Assembly (NCBI RefSeq): GCF_005144885.1
Contig: NZ_CP039690.1
Location: 124,001 to 188,000, forward strand
Direction of reading: 5' to 3'
From: Phreatobacter stygius
GTDB lineage: Bacteria; Pseudomonadota; Alphaproteobacteria; Rhizobiales; Phreatobacteraceae
DNA length: 64,000 bases
The notes under the pieces were generated by a model. It was not told the DNA's origin and searched no databases. It saw only the letters and a list, made by a program, of their open reading frames with translations. This document shows, piece by piece, positions 47,208 to 55,223 of this stretch; the first letter of the stretch is position 1; the number at the start of each line of letters is the position of its first letter. The translations under genes were made by a program, and so were the position numbers.

Positions 47208-48725
47208 TCAGCGCCCCCCGACGAAATCGTGGATGCGATGATTGAGCGGCGCCAAGGCCCGCTGAATGTCGCGATAAATGGGAAAACCCCGGTCATAGAC
47301 CGCGGAGCGCGCCGGATCCGGCCTGTGGGTGGCGACGATGCCGACCGCCTTGGCCGCCGCCTGCTCGTCGGCGAAGACGCCAACCCCGACACCGGCCAGC
47401 AAAGCCGCGCCGAAAGAGGCGTCGGCGACCGCCGGCAATTCGACCGTCACGTTCAAGACATCGGCGACGATCTGACGCCAGAGCGGGCTTCTGGCACCAC
47501 CACCGGTCAGCCGCGCGGTGGTGAAACCGAGGTCGCGCTCGCGCAGCACCTCCAGGCAGTCGCGCAGCGAATAGGCGACGCCCTCGTAAAGCGCCCGGAC
47601 GAAATGGCCGGGCCCATGGTTGAAGCCGGCGCCGACAAAATCGGCACGCAGCAGCGGGTCCCAATGGGGGCTGCGCTCGCCATTCAGATAGGGATGGAAG
47701 AACAGCCCTTCGGAACCGGGCGCGACCGCCGCGGCCAGCCGGTCCATATGGTCGAACACCGGGCCGCCCTCTTCGCCCGGCCGCTTGAAGAAGGTGTCGC
47801 GCAGCCATTTATGCGCCGAGGCGCAGGAATTGGTCGCGGCGATGACATACCAATGGTCGGGCACGACGTGGAAATAATTGATCAGCGCGAAGTCCGGCCG
47901 CGCCGTCTTCGAGAGAACGTTGACGGTGGCCGCGGTCGCGAGCTTCACCACGCCGAGCCCTTCGCGGACCATGCCGGCGCCGAAGGTTTCGGCCGCCGTA
48001 TCCGAGGTGCCGCAGACGACAGGCGTGCCCTCGGGGAGGCCGGTGAGGCGCGCGGCCTCCGCCGTCACCCCGCCGACGACGGCGCGCGGCTGAACGATCG
48101 GCGGCAACGTGTCCATCGGCCAGCCGATCATGGCGCAGAGCTCATCCGACCAGACACCCTTGTGGGCATCCAGCATCAGCGTGCCCAAGGCGTCGATCGT
48201 GTCGGTCTCGAAAGTGCCGGTGAAACGCGAGCGCAGCCAGTCCTTGGCGAGATAAAGCCGCTTCACCCGGGCGAAAGCCTCGGGTTCCTGACGCCTGACC
48301 CACAACATCTGCGGCAAGGTCCAGGTCGGATTGGCCCGGTTGGCGCCGATATCCAGAATGCGCTGGTCGGCAAGGTCGCGCAGCTCCTGGGTCTCGGCCC
48401 GGCTCCGCTGGTCGTTCCACAGGATCGCCGGGCGGATCACCTGGCCCTCGGCATCTTCGAGCACCTGGGTATGGGCGCCGGCGGAAAACGAGATCGCCGC
48501 GATCGAACCGGCCTTGCAGGCCGCCTCCGCCACCGGCGGCACGGCGGCGATCACCGCGCGCCACCAGTCGAACGGGTCCTGCTCGCTCCAGCCGGGATGC
48601 GGCGTGGCGGTCGCGACCGGCGCGCCAGCCTCGGCCACCAGGCTGCCATCGGCCCTGATGGCGCTGACCTTCAGCGAACCGGCGCCGAGATCGATGCCGA
48701 TGAGAATGGGATCGGGCTTAGACAT
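47208..48725 (-). CDS. FGGY-family carbohydrate kinase (xylulokinase-like)
   Basis: A 505-residue sugar or polyol kinase. The N-terminal phosphate loop is IGIDLGAGSLKVSAI, with ILWNDQRS and the catalytic base region GTSDTAAETFGAG; the second domain has the adenosine motif LTGGGARSPLWRQIVAD. Such enzymes phosphorylate xylulose, glycerol, ribulose or erythritol. The start overlaps the stop of the FAD oxidase gene by 8 bases, and the ABC ATPase starts 2 bases after its stop. The substrate follows from that of the importer, which is unknown. Confidence 0.93.
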   Translation of the reverse strand: MSKPDPILIGIDLGAGSLKVSAIRADGSLVAEAGAPVATATPHPGWSEQDPFDWWRAVIAAVPPVAEAACKAGSIAAISFSAGAHTQVLEDAEGQVIRPAILWNDQRSRAETQELRDLADQRILDIGANRANPTWTLPQMLWVRRQEPEAFARVKRLYLAKDWLRSRFTGTFETDTIDALGTLMLDAHKGVWSDELCAMIGWPMDTLPPIVQPRAVVGGVTAEAARLTGLPEGTPVVCGTSDTAAETFGAGMVREGLGVVKLATAATVNVLSKTARPDFALINYFHVVPDHWYVIAATNSCASAHKWLRDTFFKRPGEEGGPVFDHMDRLAAAVAPGSEGLFFHPYLNGERSPHWDPLLRADFVGAGFNHGPGHFVRALYEGVAYSLRDCLEVLRERDLGFTTARLTGGGARSPLWRQIVADVLNVTVELPAVADASFGAALLAGVGVGVFADEQAAAKAVGIVATHRPDPARSAVYDRGFPIYRDIQRALAPLNHRIHDFVGGR

Positions 48726-50199
48726 TGCGGATATCCACCGCGCCTTGTGCGGGCCTGAGACCCAGCTTGCCGGGATTGAGCAGGTTGCCCGGATCGAGCG
48801 CGTCCTTGATGGTTTGCAAGAGGTCGAGACCCGAGCCGAGCTCGCGCCGGATCCACGGATTGCGGAACAGCCCGACACCGTGATGGTGGGCGATCGAACC
48901 GCCGAGATCGAGGGTCAGGCTCTCGATGGTTTCCCAGAGTTTCGCATGCAGCGGAAGTGCGTCGGCTTCCGGCATGGGCGGCAGGCGGATGGTCATGTAT
49001 TGGCAGGCGCCTTCCGGATAGACATGCGACCAGTGCGCGCCAAAATGCACCGCCGGATAGATCGCGCGCACGGCCTTGGCGATGCTGTCATAGAGCTCCG
49101 GCAGCACCGACCAGTTGCCGGTCACCTCGATGGTGTCGTTGAAATAGCCGGCCGCGTGCCATTTCTGCGAATAGGCGACGTAGCGATTGGCGATCCAGTG
49201 GTCATAGGGACCGCTTGGCGCGGGTTCGCCGCCGAACTCCGCGGCGATCGTCAGCGCCATCTCCCGTTCGGTCGTGACCAGCGGTTCGGCGCCGGCAAAG
49301 GCCAGCACGGCGAGGATCGGCTTTGCCTTGAACTGGGCGAGATCGGCGGTGCGCTCGGCGCTTTCCACCGCGTCGTAGAGCCGGACGATGCTCGGCCTGA
49401 GCTCGGCCTGCATGATCGCCCGCGCCGCGTCGAACGAAGCCTGCAGCGTCGGGAAGGCCAGCACGACGCCGCGCTCGACCTCGGGCTTCCGCCAGATCCT
49501 CAGCGTCAGTTCGGTGATGACGCCGAAAGCGCCTTCGCTGCCGACCAGCAGGTCGCGGATCGACGGCCCGACCGAGCGGCGCGCCACCGGCCGAACCTCC
49601 AGGAGCGTGCCATCCGGCAGCACCGCCTTCAGGCCGGTGACGATGTCTTCGATCTTGCCATAACGGCTGCTCGCCTGGCCGCCGCCCCGGCAGGCGGCCC
49701 AGCCGCCGACGGTGGAGATCTCGATCGATTGCGGCAGGTGGCCGGTGGTGAACCCGGCGGCGTTCAGCGCCTGTTCGAAAGCCCAGCCATTCATGCCGGC
49801 GCGCACCGTCACCATGGCGTCGACCGGATTGATCGAGACGATGCCGTCGAGCCGGCGCAGGTCCAGCATCACCTCGCCGCCGAGCGGGATGGCGCCGCCG
49901 AGCACGCCCGAGCCATTGCCATAAGGGATCAGGCGGATGCCCTGCTCTTTCGCGAGCCGCACCACCCTGGCGACCTCGCCGGCATCGGCCGGCCGCACCA
50001 CCAGTTGCGGCACGGCGCCCGCCAGCAGGCCGGCGCGTTCGCGGAACACGGCGAAGGGCAGCCGGTCGCGGGCATAAGGCAAACGGTCGTCGAAAGCCGA
50101 GAGCACATGGGTCGCGCCGACGATCGCCGCGAAGGCCTGAACCATGTCGGCGGCAACCACATCCTGGTCGCGCGCGGCTGATATCGAACGTTCGGTCAT
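48718..50199 (-). CDS. FAD-binding oxidase, AGPS/glycolate-oxidase (GlcD) type
   Basis: A 493-residue flavoprotein with a PCMH-type FAD domain (residues about 65-240: YGNGSGVLGG, the GHLPQSIEISTVGGWAACRGGG block and SSRYGKIEDIV) and a C-terminal oxidase domain. The GSIAHHHGVG motif near the C-terminus is that of alkyldihydroxyacetonephosphate synthase and related oxidases. GGAGGT lies 6 bases before the ATG. It is the first gene of the LacI-controlled operon, with the operator candidate about 70 bases upstream. It probably oxidises a hydroxy acid or polyol related to the imported substrate; the exact reaction is open. Confidence 0.9.
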   Translation of the reverse strand: MTERSISAARDQDVVAADMVQAFAAIVGATHVLSAFDDRLPYARDRLPFAVFRERAGLLAGAVPQLVVRPADAGEVARVVRLAKEQGIRLIPYGNGSGVLGGAIPLGGEVMLDLRRLDGIVSINPVDAMVTVRAGMNGWAFEQALNAAGFTTGHLPQSIEISTVGGWAACRGGGQASSRYGKIEDIVTGLKAVLPDGTLLEVRPVARRSVGPSIRDLLVGSEGAFGVITELTLRIWRKPEVERGVVLAFPTLQASFDAARAIMQAELRPSIVRLYDAVESAERTADLAQFKAKPILAVLAFAGAEPLVTTEREMALTIAAEFGGEPAPSGPYDHWIANRYVAYSQKWHAAGYFNDTIEVTGNWSVLPELYDSIAKAVRAIYPAVHFGAHWSHVYPEGACQYMTIRLPPMPEADALPLHAKLWETIESLTLDLGGSIAHHHGVGLFRNPWIRRELGSGLDLLQTIKDALDPGNLLNPGKLGLRPAQGAVDIRNV

Positions 50200-50269
50200 G
50201 AACACCTCCATGTGGAGGCGCGAAGCGACGAGCTCATTCTGCACCCTCCCTTGATGCTGTCGTGCGTTT

Positions 50270-50287
50270 TGCACAATCGTTTGTTCA
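50270..50287 (-). promoter_or_regulatory. Candidate LacI-family operator before the polyol operon
   Basis: TGCACAATCGTTTGTTCA is palindromic at 14 of 18 positions around a central CG, the hallmark of LacI-family sites. It lies 70 bases upstream of the first operon gene, and the divergently oriented control gene, a LacI regulator, is the next gene upstream. Confidence 0.7.
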
Positions 50288-50365
50288 AGACTGTCGAAAA
50301 CGGCTGACGTCGTCAAGCGGCAATTGCGGGGGGTGGTGATTTTCGGGGGGAAGCACGGGGTCAAC

Positions 50366-50399
50366 CAACCCTCTCCCGCGAAGACGCGGGCGAGGGTTG
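50366..50399 (-). terminator. Hairpin after lacI-type gene
   Basis: CAACCCTC, CCCGCG, then CGCGGG and GAGGGTTG form a stem of 14 base pairs with one mismatch around a 4-base loop. It begins 2 bases after the regulator stop and separates it from the operon on the same strand. There is no T-run, so it is either a REP-like palindrome or a weak terminator. Confidence 0.6.
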
Positions 50400-50401
50400 A
50401 T

Positions 50402-51451
50402 TCATCGGCGCTTTTCGCCTGACGGTGCGCGCAAGCTGCCGCCCAACCCGGCAACCGGCCCGGTCGAGGCTCTCACCACCAACCCCTCAGGCGCCAAGGG
50501 CGCGACGCCCTCAGGGCTCTCGCCCGCCACCAGCCGCACCAGCAATTCGGTGGCGAGCCGGCCCATCCGCTCGGTCGGCATGCGCACCGTGGTCAGCGCC
50601 GGATAGAGCATGGTGGCGACATCGGCGTCATGCAGGCCGATCACCGAAACGTCCTGCGGGATGCGCCAGCCGGCCTCGTGCAGCACCGCCATGGCGCCGG
50701 CGGCCGAGACCAGCGTTGCCGCCAGCACGGCGGTCGGCTTCCGGTCGATCAGCTGGCGCATGGCCGCAGCACCGCCCTCCGCGGTATAGCCGGCCACCGC
50801 CACCAGGTCCGGATCGAAACCGATGCCATGGGCGGCAAGGCCCTCGCGATAACCGGCCAGGCGCTCGCCGGCGTTGAACCCGCCGGGCCGGCCGGCGAGA
50901 TGGGCGATACGCCGGTGACCGAGGCTGACCAGGTGGTCGAGCGCGATGCGGGTGGCGGCCCGGCTGTCGAGCACCACGGAATAACGCGCCCCGGCGAGCG
51001 TCCGGTTGAGCAGCACATAATCGGTCTCGGTCGCTTCGAGCTCGCTCAGCAGCACGTCGTCGTCGTCGAGGCTCGCGACCAGGAGCCCGTCGACCCGGTT
51101 GCCCTCGCTCAGCCGCTTATAGACCCCGGCATCGCGCGCGCCCGGCGCACGATGGGCGATCAGCAGCGAAAAGCCGTGTTCGGCGGCGGCGGCCTCGGCG
51201 CCCTGGATCGCCGCGGCGAACACCGGGTTGTCGAGCTGCGGCACCACGATGCCGAGCGTCGAGGAGCGCGCCGTGCGCAGGCCGCGGGCGAAAGCATTGG
51301 CCCGGTAGTCGAGCTCGCGCGCCACCTGGACGATGCGCTCGCGGGTCTCCTCACGGATGCGCTGCGCCGCCTCGCCGCGCAGCACGCGCGAAGCGGTCGA
51401 GACATCCACGCCGGCCAGGCGGGCCACATCGGAAAGCGTCGGTCGCGCCAT
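50402..51451 (-). CDS. LacI-family transcriptional regulator
   Basis: A 349-residue repressor. The helix-turn-helix is MARPTLSDVARLAGVDVSTAS with hinge helix ANAFARGLRTARS, followed by the periplasmic-binding-like effector domain (LGIVVPQLDNPVFAAAIQGAE, ALDHLVSLGHRRIAHLAG). It precedes the oxidase operon on the same strand, so it probably responds to the imported polyol or a product of its metabolism. An inverted pair CCATAT/ATATGG overlaps its start (51448-51468). Confidence 0.95.
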   Translation of the reverse strand: MARPTLSDVARLAGVDVSTASRVLRGEAAQRIREETRERIVQVARELDYRANAFARGLRTARSSTLGIVVPQLDNPVFAAAIQGAEAAAAEHGFSLLIAHRAPGARDAGVYKRLSEGNRVDGLLVASLDDDDVLLSELEATETDYVLLNRTLAGARYSVVLDSRAATRIALDHLVSLGHRRIAHLAGRPGGFNAGERLAGYREGLAAHGIGFDPDLVAVAGYTAEGGAAAMRQLIDRKPTAVLAATLVSAAGAMAVLHEAGWRIPQDVSVIGLHDADVATMLYPALTTVRMPTERMGRLATELLVRLVAGESPEGVAPLAPEGLVVRASTGPVAGLGGSLRAPSGEKRR

Positions 51452-51582
51452 ATTGGTGATCGATATGGCATGAGGCGGCGCTTGGGAACAGGGTAGACTT
51501 GGGAACTGGATGGAGACGTGACGCGACGTGATCCGGGCCGGCGCGGCAGGCTGCCCCGGCCCAAGGACGAGGATGAAGACGC

Positions 51583-51897
51583 GTGAGCAATCTCTTCGAC
51601 GACCTCCCCCGCCAGGCCGATGCGGAACTGTTCACCGAACTGCTCGCGCGTGACGGCCTGCGGATCGAGCGGATCGTTTCGACGGGGCAGTCGACCCCGG
51701 CCGACCAGCCCTATGACCAGGAGCACGACGAATGGGTCCTGCTGGTCAAGGGCGCGGCCCGCCTCTGGATCGAGGGCGACGGCGAACGCGATCTTCGTCC
51801 GGGCGATCATCTGCTGATCCCGGCGCGTCGTCGCCATCGCGTGCTCTGGACACCCCCTGACGAACCGACCGTCTGGCTCGCCATCCACTTGGGCTGA
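51583..51897 (+). CDS. Small cupin-domain protein
   Basis: A 104-residue single cupin barrel. DQEHDEWVLLVKGAARLWIEG is the first cupin motif with the His and Glu metal-ligand region, and RPGDHLLIPARRRHRVLWT the second. It starts with GTG after a GAGG-rich stretch. Enzyme activity cannot be told; such proteins are often sugar-epimerase- or dioxygenase-like. Its 3' end overlaps the end of the reading frame of the broken DUF1330 gene on the other strand. Confidence 0.88.
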   Translation: MSNLFDDLPRQADAELFTELLARDGLRIERIVSTGQSTPADQPYDQEHDEWVLLVKGAARLWIEGDGERDLRPGDHLLIPARRRHRVLWTPPDEPTVWLAIHLG

Positions 51898-52186
51898 TGA
51901 CCCCCGACTCCTGGATCAACAGCCGGCCGGTCGATGCGGCAGAACGGAACTGCCAGGCGGCAACATAGTCCAGGTCGTTCAGCCAGGCTTCGACATGCTG
52001 CTTTCCGGGAAATTCCAGAACCCCCATGCGCTCGCTGCACGGCTCGCCCTCGGCGGTCGTCACCGCGTCGGCGCGGGTCAGGAACCGGCCGCCATGCCGC
52101 TACACCAGGGGCGGCGTGAGATCGGTATATTTCCGACAGGCCTCGGGATCCCGGATCGCCATCGTCACTATCACATGGGCCGGCAT
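51890..52186 (-). pseudogene. DUF1330 family gene interrupted by an in-frame TAG
   Basis: The frame starts MPAHVIVTMAIRDPEACRKYTDLTPPLV with GAGGAG before the ATG, then reaches TAG (52100-52102) and continues in the same frame RHGGRFLTRADAV, GVLEFPGKQHVEAW, DYVAAWQFRSAASTGRLLIQ. Together these are one DUF1330 protein of about 97 residues (dimeric alpha/beta-barrel fold, unknown function). A change such as CAG to TAG explains it. The normal stop at the end is also lost: the frame runs on into the antisense of the cupin gene to 51746. Either a pseudogene, or a sequencing error. Confidence 0.75.
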
Positions 52187-52287
52187 GTCGTTCTCCTCGC
52201 GTCGAGAATAGCACCGGTATGCCGGCGAGCGCGGGATCGCGGCGCGACGGTATGACCGGCCATGGCCCGGCGCGGGCGACGGCGATC

Positions 52288-52530
52288 TCAATCCTTGTCG
52301 TCATCGATGGCCAGAAGGTCGCCCGCATCACGGTCATAGCGCAGCAGGTCGGCCAATTCGCAGTCGAGCACGAGGCACAACTTGGACAGGGTCGAGAACC
52401 TTATGCCGCGCACCTTGCCGGATCGGAACAGCGACAATTGCGTCTCGCTGATGCGGATCCGTTCGGCCACGACCTTGGCGGTGAGGCCGCGCGCGCCGAG
52501 CACGGCGTCAAGCGTCACACGGACCGGCAT
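52288..52530 (-). CDS. Small XRE-family (Cro/CI-type) regulator
   Basis: An 80-residue helix-turn-helix protein (KVVAERIRISETQLSLFRSGK, FSTLSKLCLVLDCELADLLRY) of the YozG-like type that is almost always paired with a small membrane protein. Its ATG follows the stop of the DUF2975-like gene directly (TAGATG), so the two are translated together. It is a good candidate to bind the AT-rich repeats upstream of the neighbouring M48 gene. Confidence 0.9.
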   Translation of the reverse strand: MPVRVTLDAVLGARGLTAKVVAERIRISETQLSLFRSGKVRGIRFSTLSKLCLVLDCELADLLRYDRDAGDLLAIDDDKD

Positions 52531-53037
52531 CTAGATGAACCCGTCGAGAACGGCCTCGACCCGTGCCGCCCGGCGGAACATATGGGCCAGGACGATCAGG
52601 GCGAGCCCGACCACGCCCAAAGTCAGCGCGGGGACATTGAAGCTCGCAAACCAGCCGGTCATGCGATGCTGCAACACCATCATCTGGATCGGCCCCATGA
52701 CAAGCGACGCCACCGATCCGAGCGTCAGTGCCCAGCCGACCTTTGCGAGTGCCCGGGTCACGGCGGGCTGAAAGCTTGGCCCGCCGCGCGCAAGAGTCTG
52801 GAACAAGCCCCTGAGCGTCCATAGTGCCCACAGGTAGAACAGGGCCGGCGACCAGATCAGAGCGACGCGCGTAATGGCTTGAACCCGCATCACGCTGCCT
52901 TGCAGCAGCATCGCGACCAATGTCACCGCCATGATCGCGCCGATCGCCAGGATCACCAGGGTCGCGCCGATGGAGAACTGGCGATTGCGGCGCTGGAAAT
53001 GATCGCGTTTCGGATCGGCGCCAGACATCGCGGACAT
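52531..53037 (-). CDS. DUF2975-like membrane protein
   Basis: A 168-residue protein with four predicted membrane helices (ATLVILAIGAIMAVTLVAML, ALIWSPALFYLWALW, VGWALTLGSVASLVMGP, PALTLGVVGLALIVLAHM). Its layout and the coupled XRE gene match the DUF2975-XRE pairs seen across bacteria, though the domain match is by plan rather than a diagnostic motif. AAGGAG lies about 9 bases before the ATG at 53037; an ATG three codons later is possible. The function is not known. Confidence 0.8.
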   Translation of the reverse strand: MSAMSGADPKRDHFQRRNRQFSIGATLVILAIGAIMAVTLVAMLLQGSVMRVQAITRVALIWSPALFYLWALWTLRGLFQTLARGGPSFQPAVTRALAKVGWALTLGSVASLVMGPIQMMVLQHRMTGWFASFNVPALTLGVVGLALIVLAHMFRRAARVEAVLDGFI

Positions 53038-53072
53038 GGCTCGGGTCTCCTTCTGGAAGGGATGAACGGGCA

Positions 53073-54356
53073 TCATCGTAAGGGGCTGCATGTCGCCGGC
53101 CTCACCCGATTGTCGGCCTTCCACTGCATGGCCATCCGCACCCGCGTCGCGCCCGACGGGTGGTCGAAAAACAGGAACTCCTCGATTCGCCCGGGCTCGA
53201 TCTTGCGATAGTCGGAGAGTTTCATCGCGATGCTGGCGAAACCGTCAGGTTCGCAAGCCGTGGCGAGGCCGAACAGGTCGGCCTGGCTCTCCTGCGCGCG
53301 GACCAGCGTATTCATCACCGGCATCATGACCAGGAAGAAAACGACGGCCAGCGCCGAGAACAGCGGCGCCACGGCGGGATCGCCGACATCGCGCACCCCC
53401 CATGTCCCGCCCCAGCGCGCCAATATCGCCGGCGCCAGCCGATAGAGCAGCCAGAACCCGGCGAGGAAGACCAGCGCCAGCAGGCCGATCAACTGCCAGG
53501 CATGGCCGAGCACATAATGTCCGAGTTCGTGCGCCATGACCGCCGCCGTCTCCGCCTCGCTGGCCTGGTTGAGCAGATTGTCGTTGAGCGAGATGCGGAT
53601 CGTCGGGCCCAGCCCCGAGACATTGGCGGAGATGCGCTTGTCCTGCCGCGACTGGTCGAACAGATAGATATGCGCGGCCGGAACATGGCTCGCCCGCGCC
53701 ATCGCGACGATGCGATCGCGCACCGGCCCGGCCGGTAGTTCGGCATAAGTGTTGAACAGCGGCGCGATGAAGACGGGTGCGATCAGCGTGCCGAGGCTCG
53801 TGAACAGCGCCAGCGCGGCCGCGCCCCACAGCCACCAGCGTCTCGGCGCACGGCGGATTACCGCGAAGATCACCGTCATCAGCAGCGCGCCGACGGCCAC
53901 CGCGATGCCGAGGCCGATGGCCTGCTGGCCAAGCCAGCCGGCAAGGCTCTGGCTCATGAGGTCATAACGCTTCTCGCGGACGAAGCCGGTGTAGAACGAC
54001 CAGGGAAAGACGATCAGCGCGCTGGCGACGGCATAGGGTGCGGCGTAGAGCGCCGGCACCAGCCAGCGACGCGGCGTCGCCCGCTCGGCCCAATCACGAA
54101 AACGCGCCGAAAGCCCGGTGCGCAACATCAGCCACTTGGCCAGCAGCGTGACGAGCGTGCCCCAGATCAGCAGCCAGTATCCGCCCTCGAAATATGCGTC
54201 CGATGTGGCGCGCGCCGTGCCCTGCAACGTGTCGAGATAGGCACGGGTCGCGGCCTCGACCTCCATTGACGCGGCGCCATTCGCGGCCAGCGCCAGCCCC
54301 GGCACCATGGCTGTCACGGCCAGCGCAAATCCCGTCCGGCCGATCTGCATCGCCAC
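53073..54356 (-). CDS. M48 (Ste24-like) membrane metalloprotease
   Basis: A 427-residue zinc protease. A signal-like start (ALAVTAMVPGLALA) is followed by several membrane helices, the active site MAHELGHYVLGHA (HExxH) and the third ligand in AQESQADLFGLA. FDQSRQDKRISANVSGLGPTIRISLND is the usual block before the active site, and the plan is that of Ste24/CaaX endopeptidases that cut membrane proteins. It is upstream of the DUF2975-XRE pair by about 35 bases on the same strand. The unusual repeat array lies just before it. Confidence 0.95.
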   Translation of the reverse strand: MAMQIGRTGFALAVTAMVPGLALAANGAASMEVEAATRAYLDTLQGTARATSDAYFEGGYWLLIWGTLVTLLAKWLMLRTGLSARFRDWAERATPRRWLVPALYAAPYAVASALIVFPWSFYTGFVREKRYDLMSQSLAGWLGQQAIGLGIAVAVGALLMTVIFAVIRRAPRRWWLWGAAALALFTSLGTLIAPVFIAPLFNTYAELPAGPVRDRIVAMARASHVPAAHIYLFDQSRQDKRISANVSGLGPTIRISLNDNLLNQASEAETAAVMAHELGHYVLGHAWQLIGLLALVFLAGFWLLYRLAPAILARWGGTWGVRDVGDPAVAPLFSALAVVFFLVMMPVMNTLVRAQESQADLFGLATACEPDGFASIAMKLSDYRKIEPGRIEEFLFFDHPSGATRVRMAMQWKADNRVRPATCSPLR

Positions 54357-54399
54357 ATCTTCCCACTATCCCCGCGCCAAGCCTGGCAGCTGCAGGAAA

Positions 54400-54459
54400 T
54401 AATTTAACTCTCATATTGATAATTTAACTCTTATATAAATTCAATGACCAAATGAGAGT
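54400..54459. promoter_or_regulatory. AT-rich direct-repeat array upstream of the M48 operon
   Basis: TAATTTAACTCTCATAT (54400-54416) is repeated at 54420 as TAATTTAACTCTTATAT with one change: a period of 20 bases, two helical turns. A third half-site, AAATGAGAGT (54450-54459), is its inverse (ACTCTCAT). The stretch stands out against the GC-rich surroundings and sits 45-100 bases before the M48 start, the place for its promoter and an operator. The gap 54357-54560 has no gene. Confidence 0.75.
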
Positions 54460-54560
54460 GGCACTGAGATCATCCAATGGTCGCACCAGCCTGGTCGCAT
54501 GCCGTCCGAGACTTCCCCCCAGGCGTCTGCGAGGTCCTCGCCCCTCTCGCGAGCCTGCCC

Positions 54561-55196
54561 CTACCTGCCCCACTGCCCCCACACCGCCATCACCGCGCTC
54601 GCCAGCAGCACCACCGCGAACAGGATGTTGACCACCCGCGACACCCTCGGGTGATGCAAGAGCCGCGCGAACGACGCGCCGGCGATCAGCCAGCCGGTGT
54701 GAATGAGCACGATCATGATCGTCAGCACGGCGATCTTGAGGGCGGCTTCGGCGATCGGCGGCGCGCCGGCGAAGGCCGAGCCGGCATAGACCGCGGCGAT
54801 CGCCACATAGGCCTTGGGATTGGCGACGGCGAGCAGGAAACCGCCGGCAAGGGATGGCGTGCGGGCCTGGCCGTTCTCGGCCGACAAGGGTGGCGCGGTG
54901 GCGATCTTGACGGCGAGATAGACGATATAGACCGCCGAGAGGCCGATCAGCACCGGCGCCAGCCGCGGCTGCGACATCAGCATCGAGACGACGCCGGCCG
55001 CGACCGCCAGCAGCACGGCGATCGCGCCGAGAACGATGCCCGAGAGATAGGCGAGCGAGCGGCGAAACCCGAAAGCCGCGCCGACCGCCGTGACGCTGAT
55101 CGTCGCCGGTCCCGGGCTGCCCATCACCACCAGCGAGGCGAGAATCAGCGTCGCCAGCGGCTGCCAGATCGTCATTGCCGGAAGTCCCTGGCCCAT
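54561..55196 (-). CDS. LysE/RhtB-family amino-acid exporter
   Basis: A 211-residue protein with about six membrane helices. The N-terminal MGSPGPATISVTAVGAAFGFRRSL motif and VANPKAYVAIAAVYAGSA are diagnostic of the LysE/RhtB exporters. GGGGA lies 8 bases before the ATG at 55196; ATGs at 55175 and 55214 are alternatives. It is divergent from an AraC regulator, a common pairing. Substrate unknown. Confidence 0.93.
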   Translation of the reverse strand: MGQGLPAMTIWQPLATLILASLVVMGSPGPATISVTAVGAAFGFRRSLAYLSGIVLGAIAVLLAVAAGVVSMLMSQPRLAPVLIGLSAVYIVYLAVKIATAPPLSAENGQARTPSLAGGFLLAVANPKAYVAIAAVYAGSAFAGAPPIAEAALKIAVLTIMIVLIHTGWLIAGASFARLLHHPRVSRVVNILFAVVLLASAVMAVWGQWGR

Positions 55197-55223
55197 CGTT
55201 GAAATCCCCGTCATCGTGGCACG

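Noticed and set aside
51448-51468. CCATAT/ATATGG inversion at the LacI start
   Set aside because: The arms are only 6 bases, lack the central CG of LacI sites, and overlap the start codon; not strong enough for a separate site.
54400-54436. Possible CRISPR-like or phage attachment repeat
   Set aside because: There are only two direct copies of 17 bases with a 3-base gap, no spacers, no cas gene and no integrase, so an operator array is more likely.
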